64,000 nucleotides of DNA from Artemisia argyi (Eukaryota > Streptophyta > Magnoliopsida > Asterales > Asteraceae). Below are positions 41,811 to 52,665 of the stretch, one piece after another. The stretch is from assembly GCA_030686995.1 (NCBI GenBank), contig CM060691.1, positions 60,340,338 to 60,404,337 of the forward strand, given 5' to 3'. Position 1 is the first letter of the stretch. Each line of letters begins with the position of its first letter. Both the position numbers and the translations under genes were made by a program. The notes under the pieces are model-generated. The model did not search any database and was not told the DNA's origin. It saw only the letters and a program-made list of their open reading frames with translations.

Positions 41811-42150
41811 TCCTGTAGTCGGGGTAATACTAGCATCAACCGAGTACCATCGTCTCATCTCATTTGAGAGGATGAAGAGAAGGGTTTATGTGGCAGATAA
41901 GGATGGAGATGGTCTCCATGTGTTAGAGGAGCCTGCAGTAGGGGCTGCCAAATGAAGTTATGTCTGCTTTTTTACCCTAAATCCTTCCATCTTATGGTAT
42001 ATATATAGGATAGAGTTAGGGTAAGAGATGTGGTGATGGGACCTGGGGGCCTATCCATCATTTAGGTTTTTGGGCCCTTATTGCATTAGTCGGCTTGTAT
42101 AGTAATATCCAAGCCAGGAGGATTTAATGTATATATTGTAGTATACATGG
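41811..42150 (+). repeat. 340-bp direct repeat, left copy
   Basis: Begins ATTCCTGTAGT and runs to TTTAATGTAT. It is repeated with roughly 85% identity by eye at 43494-43864. The pair brackets 1.35 kb that contains a minisatellite. The spacing suggests LTRs of a small non-coding element, but neither copy has a clean TG...CA end pair or a recognisable primer site. Confidence 0.6.
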
Positions 42151-42549
42151 TCATCAAGCCCCTCAGTCTAGTATAATATGATGCTCGGATCATAATGTGT
42201 TAGTTTTGTATGCAACGTAGGCTTTCCTCCTTCCTCACGATACAACCACTTATGTATGAGTCATGTATTGGAAAGAGGGTGCATGGGTACCTTCGCCTCA
42301 TCTCGTAGGCCACGATGATGAGAAGGGTTTAATATGCCATGGAAATTTCATTTTGTTAATGTGTAGTCTAGAAATCAAAGGCTAGGACTGGGTCGATATG
42401 TACACATGTGGTAAGTCCCCAATCTATCGTAGTATAATGTCTAGATTATGGTATGCAAGACTAACCTTTGTTGAAAGGGTCATAGCCGATTGCTGACGTA
42501 TGAGCTTGAAAGTGCATTTGAGCCTAAATGGCATTGGAAACTAAAGGCC

Positions 42550-42985
42550 TTGAAGCCTGTGGAGAGTGTCAGGGCCTCATCGCATTTGAACCTGATGTTA
42601 GGCCGCTCGGGGCAGAGACTAAGTCGTTTGAGGCTGATATAAGGCATTTGAGGATGATATTGAGTCATTTTAGACTAATTTTATGCACTTGGCGCTGATG
42701 TTAAGCCATTTGAGGCTGATATAAGGCACTTGAGCTCGATATTGAGCCATTTGAGACTAATTTTAGGCACTTGGAGATGATGTTAAGCCGTTTGAGGCTG
42801 ATATAAAGCACTTAGGGCCGAGATTGAGCCATTTGAGACTAATGTTAGGCACTTGGGGATGATATTGAGCCATTTGAGGATGATGTTAGGCACTTGGGGC
42901 CGATATTGAGCCATTTGAGGCTACTTTTAGGCACTTGGAGCCGATGTTAAGTCGTTTGAGCCCGATGCTGTCTGAGCCCGTTAGC
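42550..42985. repeat. 20-21 bp minisatellite
   Basis: About twenty degenerate head-to-tail units alternating between forms like TGATATTGAGCCATTTGAGG and TGATGTTAGGCACTTGGGGC, giving a roughly 41-bp higher-order dimer. Partial units (GTTTGAGCCTGAAGGG) trail on to about 43070. No stable ORF. Confidence 0.8.
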
Positions 42986-43493
42986 ATCAGATCCTAAATG
43001 GGTCGGAGCCTGAAGGGGTTTGAGCCTGAAGGGTTAGAGCTTGGGGTCAGAGCCTAAAGGCATTTGACCAGGTTTGACTAGGCCAGGTTCGCAACGGTTA
43101 TTTATTTATTTATTTTTAAGTTTGGGACATAACTTATCGTAATAGTTTTATTATTTCAACCAAATAATGATGAATATAGTCAAGAATGAATAATAAACTA
43201 TTTTAGCTCATTGATGCATTTTGTCAAACACTTGGTGTGCGACTTTTAAATGATACTTTTGATGATAAATGAGTTCATAAAAGCATAAGATAAGAGATTT
43301 TAGAACCTAGAAAAAGTGGAGTATCATCGTCAATAGATCGAGACAAGGAAGAGCGAAATGAGCTTGTTTGTGCCATGTCTCACGGATGGCGCCATGTTCA
43401 CATATCACGTGTGAAACAGGTATAAGTCGGGTGGTAATGATCAGATGCTCAGTTTCCTGTGTTGAACGGTTAGGACCCTGTGAGTAGGATGAT

Positions 43494-43864
43494 ATTCCTG
43501 TAGTTGAGGTAACATTAGCATCGACCGAGTACCTTCGTCTCATCTCATTGGAGAGGATGAAGAGAAGGGTTTATGTGGTGCTTTTGTCTTATCTCGTATG
43601 AGAGCATGAAGAGAAGGGTTTATGTGGTAGATAATGATGGAGATTGTCTTCATGTGTTGGAGGAGCCTATGGGGGCTACCAAGTGAAGCTATGTGTGCTT
43701 GCTTACCCTCAATCCTTATATCATATGGTATATATATGAAGGATTTAGGGTAAGAGATGTGGTGATGGGGCCTGGGGGCCTGTTCATTATTTAGGTTTTT
43801 AGGGCCTTATTAGATTAGTGGGCTTGTATAGTAATATCAAAGTCTGGAGGACTTAATGTATCAT
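43494..43864 (+). repeat. 340-bp direct repeat, right copy
   Basis: Partner of 41811-42150. It also carries an internal duplication of the segment around GCATGAAGAGAAGGGTTTATGTGG (about 43555-43630), absent from the left copy. Confidence 0.6.
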
Positions 43865-46200
43865 ATGTACATACGTTATTAGTTAAGTTGTCCTTTTATG
43901 TTTTTTATAACTTTATAAATTTAATATATAACCCCTATATTTTATACGCCATTGACTTTCTAATTAAAAAAAATAAAATAATAATACTAATAATAACAAT
44001 CATATATCATATTTTTAAATGTCAATATGAAAGCATGAGTTACTGTGATATGTGAATAAATACACGTGATTATATGTATACGAACACCTCCTGTTATTCT
44101 TTTTAATGAGATTAAATAAGGATGTCCAGAAAAATATTTGTTTTACAATCCACATTCAATAACGACTCATGTTATTCCTCTTTATAAGTTTAACACGCGC
44201 GTACACAAGTTTAAAAATTAAATACGGCTAAATTATTATTAACAGTAATATGAATATTAAAATTAAGGCACGAACCCATGGGATACTGTGACATGAAAAT
44301 AAATACAAGAAATTGTACATATATCGACGACGCGTGTAATTCCTCTTTAAAGTTTAAATAAAGATATCTAGAAAAACAGCTATTCAAGGGTCATTACATA
44401 CTATTAAACATCCATAATGTATAAAACATGATATTAGTTATTAAATCTAAACAACATCAATCACAACAACGTGCCAATTAAACAAATTCGAATCATTCGT
44501 CTAACAAAAATCTATGCAAAATATTAATCGATATTAACACATAATTGGAAATTTATGTAAAAACATGCAAGTACATGTGTATTATCTATACTCCTTTATA
44601 AAGCCTTTAGGACATTCTAAATGAGGAAGTTTTAAAATTCTTAAAACCAAAAACATTTCTTATTAAAGAAAGCCATAAAAACATAAATGTAATTTACTTT
44701 GTCAAAACTTATAACTTGTCATATTAATGAAATAAATGTGATTTTAATGAGAAAAAAAAATGTCACCATATTAATACTTGTAACCGCTAAAAGTTAGTTA
44801 TTATCAATAATGATTACTAAAAAAGTGTAATCGCATCTAACATATAAATCTACAACCATTTCATATCTCTCTCACACGTCTATTTGGAGATCAACTAGTT
44901 TGAATTGTTAGGGGTTATAATTATTTTAATTAAAGATTATCATTCTTTCGTAAAGTTATCGTTAGAAATAAGATATAAATGAACAACATTTACTCACCAC
45001 AAAATTTAATCACAGGGTACCTGCCGCCGCATTGCGTGAGTACCCTTCTAGTACTATATAAGTATACAAGATTTTACATAATGTTATAGATGAATCTTAT
45101 TTAACAACCTCGTTTATGCACCAGACACACTATAACATGTCACGATAAAAATTTACATTCTTAACCAATTATATTATTAAAGTTAGATAATATCCAATTT
45201 TTGTGCACGGATAATTAAAAGTTAGATATATTGCGACGTATGTTAAGATACATTATTTAAGATTTAGCCAAAAACCAAGTGCACGCACGGGTTTATTTAA
45301 CTTGTAAGTAAATATGTAGTTATCTAATCTTTTAAAAATAAATATTTTAATAAAATAAGTTTTTGACCCATACTTAGGGATAATTTCATGTAAGGTAGGG
45401 TCAAATTAAAAAGACACATATTCGTGAGCAACGTAAAAAGATTCAGAAAAATTAAAGGAACTTCCCAAAAATTTCACAAGAGAGGGAACATTGATGAATA
45501 AAAAAAGTTGTGAAGTAAGTCTTTCTAAAAGTGTAATGTTTTGATAAAAAAAAATTATGAAAACAACATATGAGTATTAAAATTTTGTAAATCGATATTT
45601 TAGGCATCAATTTTTTATTTTATTTTATTTTTAATTTTGCATTAAAATTTTGTTTTTTCGCATTAAAAAACCGTATAAAATCTCAAAATTTGAAAATTTC
45701 CTCCACAACTTTTCTTAAAATTTAACATTATAAGTAAGGAAGCTAAAAGTACAACATGTCATAACATATTTAAAATTGAAAATTAAATGTCATAACATAT
45801 TTAAAACTAAAAATTAAACCATACATGTAAGAAGCTAAAAGTATAACATTTTTTTACATGCACATAAAACACTCATTTAGTGATAAATACAAGTATTAAA
45901 ATACATAATATAAGTCATGCAATCTGCTAATCAATGATACATTAAAAACCACATTTCAATAAAACACAAAAAACATACAAATAATTATACATATTATGTG
46001 CAAAGTTTCACCAAACTTTTGTCATTGCTTATAGTCTCTGAACGAACAAACTAATTAGTAAAGATATTGCCAAAAAAAACATACAAATGAAATAAATAAT
46101 TAGCCAAAAAATATAAATTAAATGTACACGTAGCCGCATCGCGCAGGGACCATGCTATAAGTTTTAAACAAACGTAAAACTTTTATAGCTTATGAAAAAC
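43865..46200. other. AT-rich intergenic DNA with degraded repeats
   Basis: No gene is visible. A diverged tandem pair around ACTGTGA-ATG-AATAAATACA lies at about 44040 and 44287. At 45012-45052 a GGGTACC...GTACCC arm pair is followed by TTCTAGT, which resembles a Helitron 3' end (hairpin then CTAG). A similar GCCGCATCGCGCAGGG core lies at 46136-46155. The rest is AT-rich without structure I can name. Confidence 0.4.
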
Positions 46201-46449
46201 TTCTTAATTAAATGGCTGTAGGTTCAAACTGTACTTATAAGGCCGACCAGAGTGGTCGTGAATGTTGCATCGTGACATGGCCAGTCACGCGTGACTCCCA
46301 AAATAGCAACCATGCTCACGCGCGATAGAGAAGAGAAAATATACATGTATGGTGAGTCAGTCACCATTGTGAAGAACAAATTATTGTGGGGCCCAAAGCA
46401 AAAGTTACCGTTTAATCTATTAAAAAAAATCCGACTACCTAATACTTTA

Positions 46450-46457
46450 CATATAAA
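46450..46457 (+). promoter_or_regulatory. TATA box of the Myb/SANT-like pseudogene
   Basis: CATATAAATAC with a CACAA-type leader downstream, about 300 bp before the first recognisable coding sequence. It suggests the pseudogene was copied with its own promoter. Confidence 0.4.
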
Positions 46458-46759
46458 TACCCAATAACTTCACAATTTTTAAACCAAACTTTAACATTTT
46501 TTATACTCTCATACTGTCAACAATTTACTTCTCATTTTAGCTACAAAAAATTCTCAAGACAACACTCCCTGTAACATCAAATGTCGACAACGAAGAACTA
46601 GCTAGGGCACTCCCCCGACACCTGATGGAACATTGGTTCTCGGAAATATTCGACAATAAACCAATAAGCTAACTTCTGACCACAACCATACTATCCTTAA
46701 CCAAACCTAACATACCGAACCTCACTCCTAGAACCAAACTTTTCTCAATACTTACAAAC

Positions 46760-48095
46760 AAACGCGTTTAGCCAATTCTCCTCACAACTAAACGCGTTCG
46801 TATTTGATTACCCCAACTATCTGTCACAAACCCTTATGGGTGGGTTCGTCATCAGAATGACCCATGATTCCCATTTCTTTATTTTCAAATGAAGACATGT
46901 ACGAGCCTACATTTGATGACAGTTTTTATGAAAACACATCTCATGAGGACTCTCTCGTCGAAGTCATACCCCAAGGACCAACATCGGCCAAACCGAAACC
47001 TAAGAGACTCAGAAAGAGGACAACTCAAAACAAGGAAGCACCATCCCGGTGCATTCCATGGACCACTGAGGAAGAAATTACGTTGTGCAAAGGTTTTGTA
47101 AATGAATCAGAAAATATCGCCATGGGTAACGCGAGGAGGGGGCGGGATTTTGGAATGATGTTATAAAATACATGGAGTGCAAAACAAAGACATACGGTCG
47201 TCGAACGTACGACATAGTGAACGGGAAATGGAAGATGGTGAGCCCGAACGTGGCTCGGTTTTGTGGAGTGTACAATAACCTCAAGCGTATGACGCCGATA
47301 AGTGGAGCCGGAGACGAAGATTACTAAAACACGAAAATGCTTAACTATGAAGCTGAATATAGAGTACAGTTTACGCTTCATCATTGTTGGGAGGCTTTAA
47401 GAAAGTGTGCGAAATGGAATGACGTTGAAGTTCCAAACTTTGAAGAAAATATTCGAGTAGGATTAGTGTCCAAGAGATACAAGTCATCTGGTCTAGTTCA
47501 TTCAACTCAGAGTCTGGGGATGCTAGTTTTAATCTGAATAATGATGCTAGAGACGACGAGGAAGATGAGGTGTAGGAAGAGAGACGACCAGAAGGCAGGG
47601 ACAAAGCTAAAGCAGCGAAGAAGAAAGGGGCGGGATCGTCGGGAATGTCAGCAATATGAATGACGAAGCATTGGCTAGGATGATGATCTTCGAGCTGACA
47701 CAGCAGAATGAACGTGCCATGGAAATGAAGAAGAAAGAACGCGCTAAATTTTTGGAGATAAAAAAGGGAGGTTTTACCCGGGTTCGAGTCTCGCAAGTGA
47801 CAAAGAAAATCCGGATCTTCCTCCTAGTGCGAAGCCATGAGTTCTAGGGGTTTCCCTTCGCAGGTCTCTCCTAGTGGTTCGGGTCCCGGGCCCTGCGTGT
47901 TTAGATGGTTTAACTCGGGGGTCGGATTTCAAGTGTAGTGTCGTTCTAAAAAAAATGGAGGTGGAAATGCAGGAATATAAAGCAAAACAAAAGGACTTAA
48001 TGTTTTATATGCAATCATATGATCACTTGACTGGGAATGCACGTCAGGGTCATAGAAGAGACAAGGCCGGAGATCAAAGCAAAGTGGGGTTTTGA
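46760..48095 (+). pseudogene. Myb/SANT-like (PIF/Harbinger-associated type) protein, broken
   Basis: Coding remnants in several frames. An N-terminal LSQTLMGGF segment is followed by an acidic stretch, a basic KRLRKRTTQ and the Myb/trihelix-like core PWTTEEEITLCKGFVNESEN. The core continues after a frameshift at about 47150 (KTYGRRTYDIVNGKWKMVSP, then ALRKCAKWNDVEVPNF). A C-terminal KDLMFYMQSYDHLTGNARQ end lies beyond a SINE insertion. This domain order is that of the large plant family annotated as Myb/SANT-like or NAM-associated C-terminal proteins, related to ORF1 of PIF/Harbinger transposons (family knowledge). Several frameshifts and the SINE make it non-functional. No transposase ORF is seen nearby. 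Confidence 0.75.
47772..47949 (+). mobile_element. tRNA-derived SINE inside the Myb-like pseudogene
   Basis: About 178 bp beginning GTTTTACCCGGGTTCGAGTC. GGTTCGAGTCTC is a pol III B box. The element ends TCGTTCTAAAA before an A-run. It is flanked by near-identical 12-bp direct repeats AAAAAAGGGAGG (47760-47771) and AAAAAATGGAGG (47950-47961). The A box is not obvious, so the 5' end may be truncated. It splits the coding sequence between the IKK and EVEMQ regions. Confidence 0.78.
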
Positions 48096-48120
48096 ACTTT
48101 AGTTTATGTATTTTATCCTG

Positions 48121-48240
48121 TATGTTTAAGTTTTTAATAATCTATGTAATGGTTTAATTCTGTAGACTTAATTAATAATCTATGTAATGTTTTAATTCTG
48201 TGGGTTTAAGTTTTTAATAATCTATTTAATGTTTTAATTT
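48121..48240 (+). repeat. three tandem copies of a 3'-flank AT-rich unit
   Basis: AATAATCTATGTAATG followed by GTTTTAATTCTG-like sequence occurs three times at about 40-60 bp spacing after the pseudogene end, in what would be its 3' untranslated region. Confidence 0.6.
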
Positions 48241-48404
48241 ATGAATAAAGATTTTTAATTTCGTACATGTACGTTTTTAATTTCGTACGATTACATTTAC
48301 GTTTATATTTCTGAGATAGTTATCATGCCACATATTTTTAGGTTAACAATTAGGTCCACTTTTCAGTTCATATATCATTTCACAAAAATATACTATAAAA
48401 AATC

Positions 48405-48522
48405 TTTTAGGAACATACAAGTAAATTTACATATTAAAAGAAAAACTTTAAGGAAATTACAAGTAAATTTACATATTACAACTTTTAGCATCTTGAAGGA
48501 ACATATGGGTAAATTTACTTTT
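48405..48522 (+). repeat. triplicated GTAAATTTAC motif upstream of the ARIADNE gene
   Basis: Three spaced copies of GGAAcATAcAaGTAAATTTAC sit about 45-50 bp apart, 170-285 bp before the start codon. GTAAATTTAC is a perfect palindrome. A TATATACT stretch at 48530-48538 follows, so this lies where a proximal promoter should be. Confidence 0.55.
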
Positions 48523-48689
48523 TCGGAGGGATATATACTAAATCCTTGTGAGTTACATTAATCCACAACAAAAATCCCCAAATTTCGGTATCTTTCGTCA
48601 ATCCTGTTAAACCCTAATCAAATTTCACTTCATCGATGCTCAATTATTCTCAATCATAAGCATAACTTATCAATTCTTCATAATTAATC

Positions 48690-50462
48690 ATGGGTTCCAA
48701 CGATGATCGTGTTTTAATTGATATTTCTTCGGATGAAGATGATCATCATGCTGATCAAACTTATGATGATCCGTACGATTCCGATGACATCATCCATGAC
48801 GATTGCAGCATCGGTGATGATGATGATGATGTTGAGAATGACGATGTTCCGATCGATGATAAGAAAGCAAGCAATGAAAAAAGTTACGTTATTCTGAAAG
48901 AAGATAAACTGATTGAAGGTCAAAAAGATGAAATTAAAAAGGTAACTTCTGTTTTATCGATATCGAAAGATGAGGCTTGCATGCTTTTGTTGAAATATAA
49001 TTGGTGTGCTACTAATGTTCACGAAGCTTGGTTTGGAGATGATGTTAAAGTTAGGGAATTGATTGGTATGTTAGATGTTGATCACGATGTTAAGTTTCCT
49101 AAAAATGATGAAAGTCAAGTTAATTGCGGTATTTGTTTTGATTCTGTTATGGTTAAGGATACTGCGAATTGTGGGTGTGGTCATGTTTTTTGTAAGGTGT
49201 GTTGGAAAAGTTTTGTTAATACTGCTATTAATGATGGTTCGGGATGTTTGAATTTAAAATGTCCTGAACCGTCTTGTGAGGCTGCTGTTGGCCCTGATAT
49301 GGTTAATGTTTTAGCTGAGGGTGAGGAGAAGAAAAAATATGATGGGTTTTGGCTTAGGTCTTATGTGGAGAGTAGTCAGAAGATGATTAAGTGGTGTCCT
49401 GGTCCTGGATGTGATTATGCTGTTGAATATGATGATAATTTTGAGGATGATAGTTATGATGTTACTTGTAACTGTAAGTATGTATTCTGTTGGAAGTGTA
49501 TGGAGGACGCTCATAGTCCTTTAGATTGCGAAACTGTTGGTAAATGGGTGTTGAAGAATACAGCTGAAGCTGAAAATACTACTTGGATTCTAGCGTACAC
49601 GAAGCCTTGTCCTAAGTGCAAAAAGTCGATTGAGAAAAATGATGGTTGTATGCATATGACGTGTAGAAAGCCTTGCTTACATGAGTTCTGTTGGTTGTGT
49701 CTTGGTCCTTGGAGGGAACATGCTAGTAGAACTTGTAATAGTTATAAATTAGAAGGGGGTAAAGTTAATAAAGATGAACAACAACGTGATTTAGCCAAAA
49801 AAGCGATTCAGAGATACACACATTACTATGAACGTTGGGCTGCAAATGAAAAGTCGAGGAAAAAAGCTCTTTCTGATCTTCACAAGATTGAAACAGTTGA
49901 TCTCAAGATACTTAGTTCGAATTATGATATGCCGGAAACACAGTTACAGTTCATTACAGATGCTTGGTTACAGATAGTTGAATGCAGGCGAATGCTAAAA
50001 TGGACCTATGCGTATGGATTTTACATACCCGAAAAAGAAAAGGAGAAAAAAGCTTTTTTTGAGTTTTTGCAAGGTGAAGCAGAGGTTGGGTTAGAAAGGC
50101 TTCATCTTTGTGCAGAAAAGGATCTACAAATTTATATTAAAAAAGAGGATGAAGAAGCAACTACTAAGGTTATCTTCAATAGTTTTAGGATAAAGTTAAC
50201 CGGTTTGACTGATGTGACTCGTTCATACTTTCAGAACTTGGTGAGGGCATTAGAGAATGGGCTTTCAGAGGTTGATTCTCATGTGGCCGTTAACAAAACC
50301 AGCACCAGCTCGGATCATGGTGATGCAGCTGGATCTAGTAGTAAGGTGAGAGTACGCAAGAGGTCTACTCAGGATGATGAACCGTGGAACAGATCGCCTG
50401 AAAGTGCAAGGAGAGCAAGGTTCATGATGATGATGACGAGGCACCCCATGGATGACGAGTAG
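48690..50462 (+). CDS. ARI: ARIADNE-like RBR-type E3 ubiquitin ligase, intronless
   Basis: A 590-residue RBR ubiquitin ligase, which takes ubiquitin from an E2 onto its own Cys and passes it to substrates. An acidic Asp-rich N-terminus (1-60) is followed by a UBA-like helical region (75-116), RING1 from CGICFD (146-196), the IBR with WCPGPGCDYAV and CNCKYVFCWKC (236-280), and RING2 from CPKCKKSIEKNDGC (307-349). Cys320 in that motif corresponds to the catalytic Cys of animal HHARI. An Ariadne helical domain covers about 355-520 and a basic tail ends the protein. All zinc ligands appear present and the frame is open from ATG to TAG. The start is the first ATG, context AATCATGGG. The coding region has no intron, so it may be a retrocopy or a member of an intronless subgroup. 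The exact paralogue cannot be told from the sequence alone. Confidence 0.93.
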   Translation: MGSNDDRVLIDISSDEDDHHADQTYDDPYDSDDIIHDDCSIGDDDDDVENDDVPIDDKKASNEKSYVILKEDKLIEGQKDEIKKVTSVLSISKDEACMLLLKYNWCATNVHEAWFGDDVKVRELIGMLDVDHDVKFPKNDESQVNCGICFDSVMVKDTANCGCGHVFCKVCWKSFVNTAINDGSGCLNLKCPEPSCEAAVGPDMVNVLAEGEEKKKYDGFWLRSYVESSQKMIKWCPGPGCDYAVEYDDNFEDDSYDVTCNCKYVFCWKCMEDAHSPLDCETVGKWVLKNTAEAENTTWILAYTKPCPKCKKSIEKNDGCMHMTCRKPCLHEFCWLCLGPWREHASRTCNSYKLEGGKVNKDEQQRDLAKKAIQRYTHYYERWAANEKSRKKALSDLHKIETVDLKILSSNYDMPETQLQFITDAWLQIVECRRMLKWTYAYGFYIPEKEKEKKAFFEFLQGEAEVGLERLHLCAEKDLQIYIKKEDEEATTKVIFNSFRIKLTGLTDVTRSYFQNLVRALENGLSEVDSHVAVNKTSTSSDHGDAAGSSSKVRVRKRSTQDDEPWNRSPESARRARFMMMMTRHPMDDE

Positions 50463-51099
50463 AGAAATGCGACTAAGGTGATTGGTTAATCTGCGTACCA
50501 TGCTCACAAGATAGATGATTAATTGCTGCACCTTTGATCTGCTTCTGATTTCTGCCTGCCAATCTCTTATAAACATTAATTGCTTGCAGGGTATTTGGTA
50601 CAGTTGTTTCCTTAAACTATAACTGCATAAGTATTTTCTTTCTGTAGGTTTGCTTCAAAATTATAACTTCTTGTTTTGCTGGACAATCCAAATGTTTATT
50701 TATGTTTTTGTGCCTTCACTCATTATGATTCCCATTATCATAGGACGTAGGTATATTTGTGTGCGTAAAACTAAACTGGCTTAAGAGAAAGATGATCTTA
50801 TAATTAGACAGCAAGTATTCGAAAATAGATGCATGCTTATCCAAAAAATATTAGTACATTGTCTCGGCGGCTCAGCGCAATTGCTATTTCAAGACCAGTT
50901 AGATATACTTATCTGTTTCTTTTTCTATGACAACATGAGGTAGCGGTTTTCTGTGTGTATGAGATTGAACATACAATACAGTTATACAAGCATCACTATT
51001 TTATTACTGTATCAACTATCAACTATGAGCTTGTATGGGCTTATTAGAGAAGGGTTGTTTTTTTATAAAATAAAGAGCATATTATAACAACATACATTT
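50463..51099. other. 3' flank of the ARIADNE gene
   Basis: It likely includes the 3' untranslated region: ATTAATTGCTTGCAGGG and a T-rich stretch lie within 200 bp of the stop. No clear polyadenylation cluster and no other gene are seen. Confidence 0.4.
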
Positions 51100-51840
51100 A
51101 TTAAAGCACATGGTGCAGTGGTTATAGCCTTATAGGTCATGTTATAGGGCATTTTTGGTACCTATAAAGGCGCTATAACGCAACGCTATATGTGTTATAG
51201 GTGCATTTGCCATGTGCATAACGGAGGTTACTGGTATTTTTTATTATTCTTTTTAGTGTAAAAGTGGAGCAAGTGAGATTTTTTGTGGGGTGTAAGGTGT
51301 TATAAGAATGTTTTTGGGAGGGTGTTTTTTTTGTTTTGTGTTATAAGGTAAAATTTGACGTGGCAATTGGATTACCCACCATATAACATGCATTGCACCT
51401 TGTCCCGTTAGAGACATGGGTGTAGTGTGTTATAGCACAATCTCGTAGGATTTTGGTTCATATAGTTTGCTCCTATACCCGATATAGTTGTACCACCCTT
51501 TTGTGTCATAGGGTCTTCGCTAATACTACAACAAGCGCCATTGTGTTTTTTAGTGTAAATTAAATAAAATTTGTGGGTCTCTTGTAACTATAACTTGACT
51601 TATACTAGGGAGGGTGTTATTTTGATCGTGTGTTATGGGAATGTTATAGGACAAAATATGACGTGGTGAAGCGGGTAACACACCCCATAACACAACTGCA
51701 AGAGTGCTAAGTGTAGAGTGTTATAGGCGTCTTATAGAACTCACCACATCACCTTTTGTTCTATGACTTGCTTATAACACAAAACACTGAAAAATGTCCT
51801 TCCTTCTAACATGTTATAGGTTCCTATGGTTCAAGATATT
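51100..51840. repeat. diverged repeat rich in GTTATAG
   Basis: Two related segments, about 51240-51400 and 51550-51700, both contain GGGAGGGTGTT followed by GTGTTAT and TTGACGTGG or ATGACGTGG. Many TTATAGG/CTATAAC words run in both orientations. It looks like decayed MITE-type sequence, but I cannot fix its ends. No ORF. Confidence 0.45.
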
Positions 51841-52280
51841 TTTGTCTTTTTTATTTTTGTTTCTAAACAATCACACTAAAATAAAAATAAAAATTACATA
51901 ATATAAACCAAATTTAATACATTTTACGAACCAATAATGTAAGGAAACAAATTAAAGGAATGTCGATGTTAACCCATCAAGGACTAACAGTGTGAGAAAA
52001 GGACTACCACGGACTAAAAATGAAAAGGAGAAAAGCAAAACCAACAAAGCTAACAAAAAATAATAATAATAAAAATAAATAAATAAATCATCCTTTCACG
52101 AAACACACACAACAAACATGTGCAAAAACACACAGAGCGAAGATAAACTCAAATACACACATTTTATTTGAATACAGAAAAAAGGGAAATTGGAAAACCA
52201 CCGCAACGGCCATAGCAAGGAGGACATGACGCGGCTATAGCACCATCTTTGGTACCATGCACAGCTATAATGGCTTTTGT
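51841..52280. other. intergenic, no gene seen
   Basis: AT-rich with an AATAAATAAATAAAT-like tract at 52060-52090 and some CTATAGC words linking it to the preceding repeat. The ORF-like stretch near 52096-52284 is not credible as a gene. Confidence 0.4.
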
Positions 52281-52288
52281 GCAACTAT

Positions 52289-52657
52289 CAGTGTTGCAAA
52301 AATCGGCCTAGGCGGCCGATTAATCGCTAGGCGGTATTAACCACCTCGATTTTCACTAATCGGTCTTATTAATCGGCTTGGTTAAAAATTGGTCAACATA
52401 CCGATTAATCGGATAAAAATCGGCAAAATTTGGCATAAATCAGCCTAATTGGACAAAAATCAGATAAACCGGCCTAATCGGTTAAGGATAGAAATCGTCA
52501 AATCAGGCATAAATCCGCCAAATCAGAAGAGAAAAAAATGGCTAGATCGGCCAAATCGAGCATATATTTCAAAAATTTATAATTTTATATTTAGAAAATC
52601 CTTTCCGATTAATCGCTAAGCGATAACCAGCTACCGCTACCGATTTTTAGAACCTTG
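52289..52657. mobile_element. hAT-type MITE
   Basis: 369 bp with imperfect terminal inverted repeats CAGTGTTGCAAAAATCGG and CCGATTTTTAGAACCTTG (14 of 18 matching). It is flanked by 8-bp target duplications GCAACTAT (52281-52288) and GCAGCTAT (52658-52665), one mismatch. The interior is rich in ATCGGC/GCCGATTAATCG words, many self-complementary. No transposase. Confidence 0.88.
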
Positions 52658-52665
52658 GCAGCTAT

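Noticed and set aside
42480..42668. 62-codon minus-strand ORF
   Set aside because: Falls in the minisatellite edge; open only because of repeat phase.
47781..47791. tRNA gene
   Set aside because: Only the B box (GGTTCGAGTC) is tRNA-like; there is no acceptor stem or A box, and the context is a SINE with target duplication.
49311..49514. Minus-strand Ile-rich ORF within the ARIADNE gene
   Set aside because: Antisense shadow of the RING/IBR coding region.
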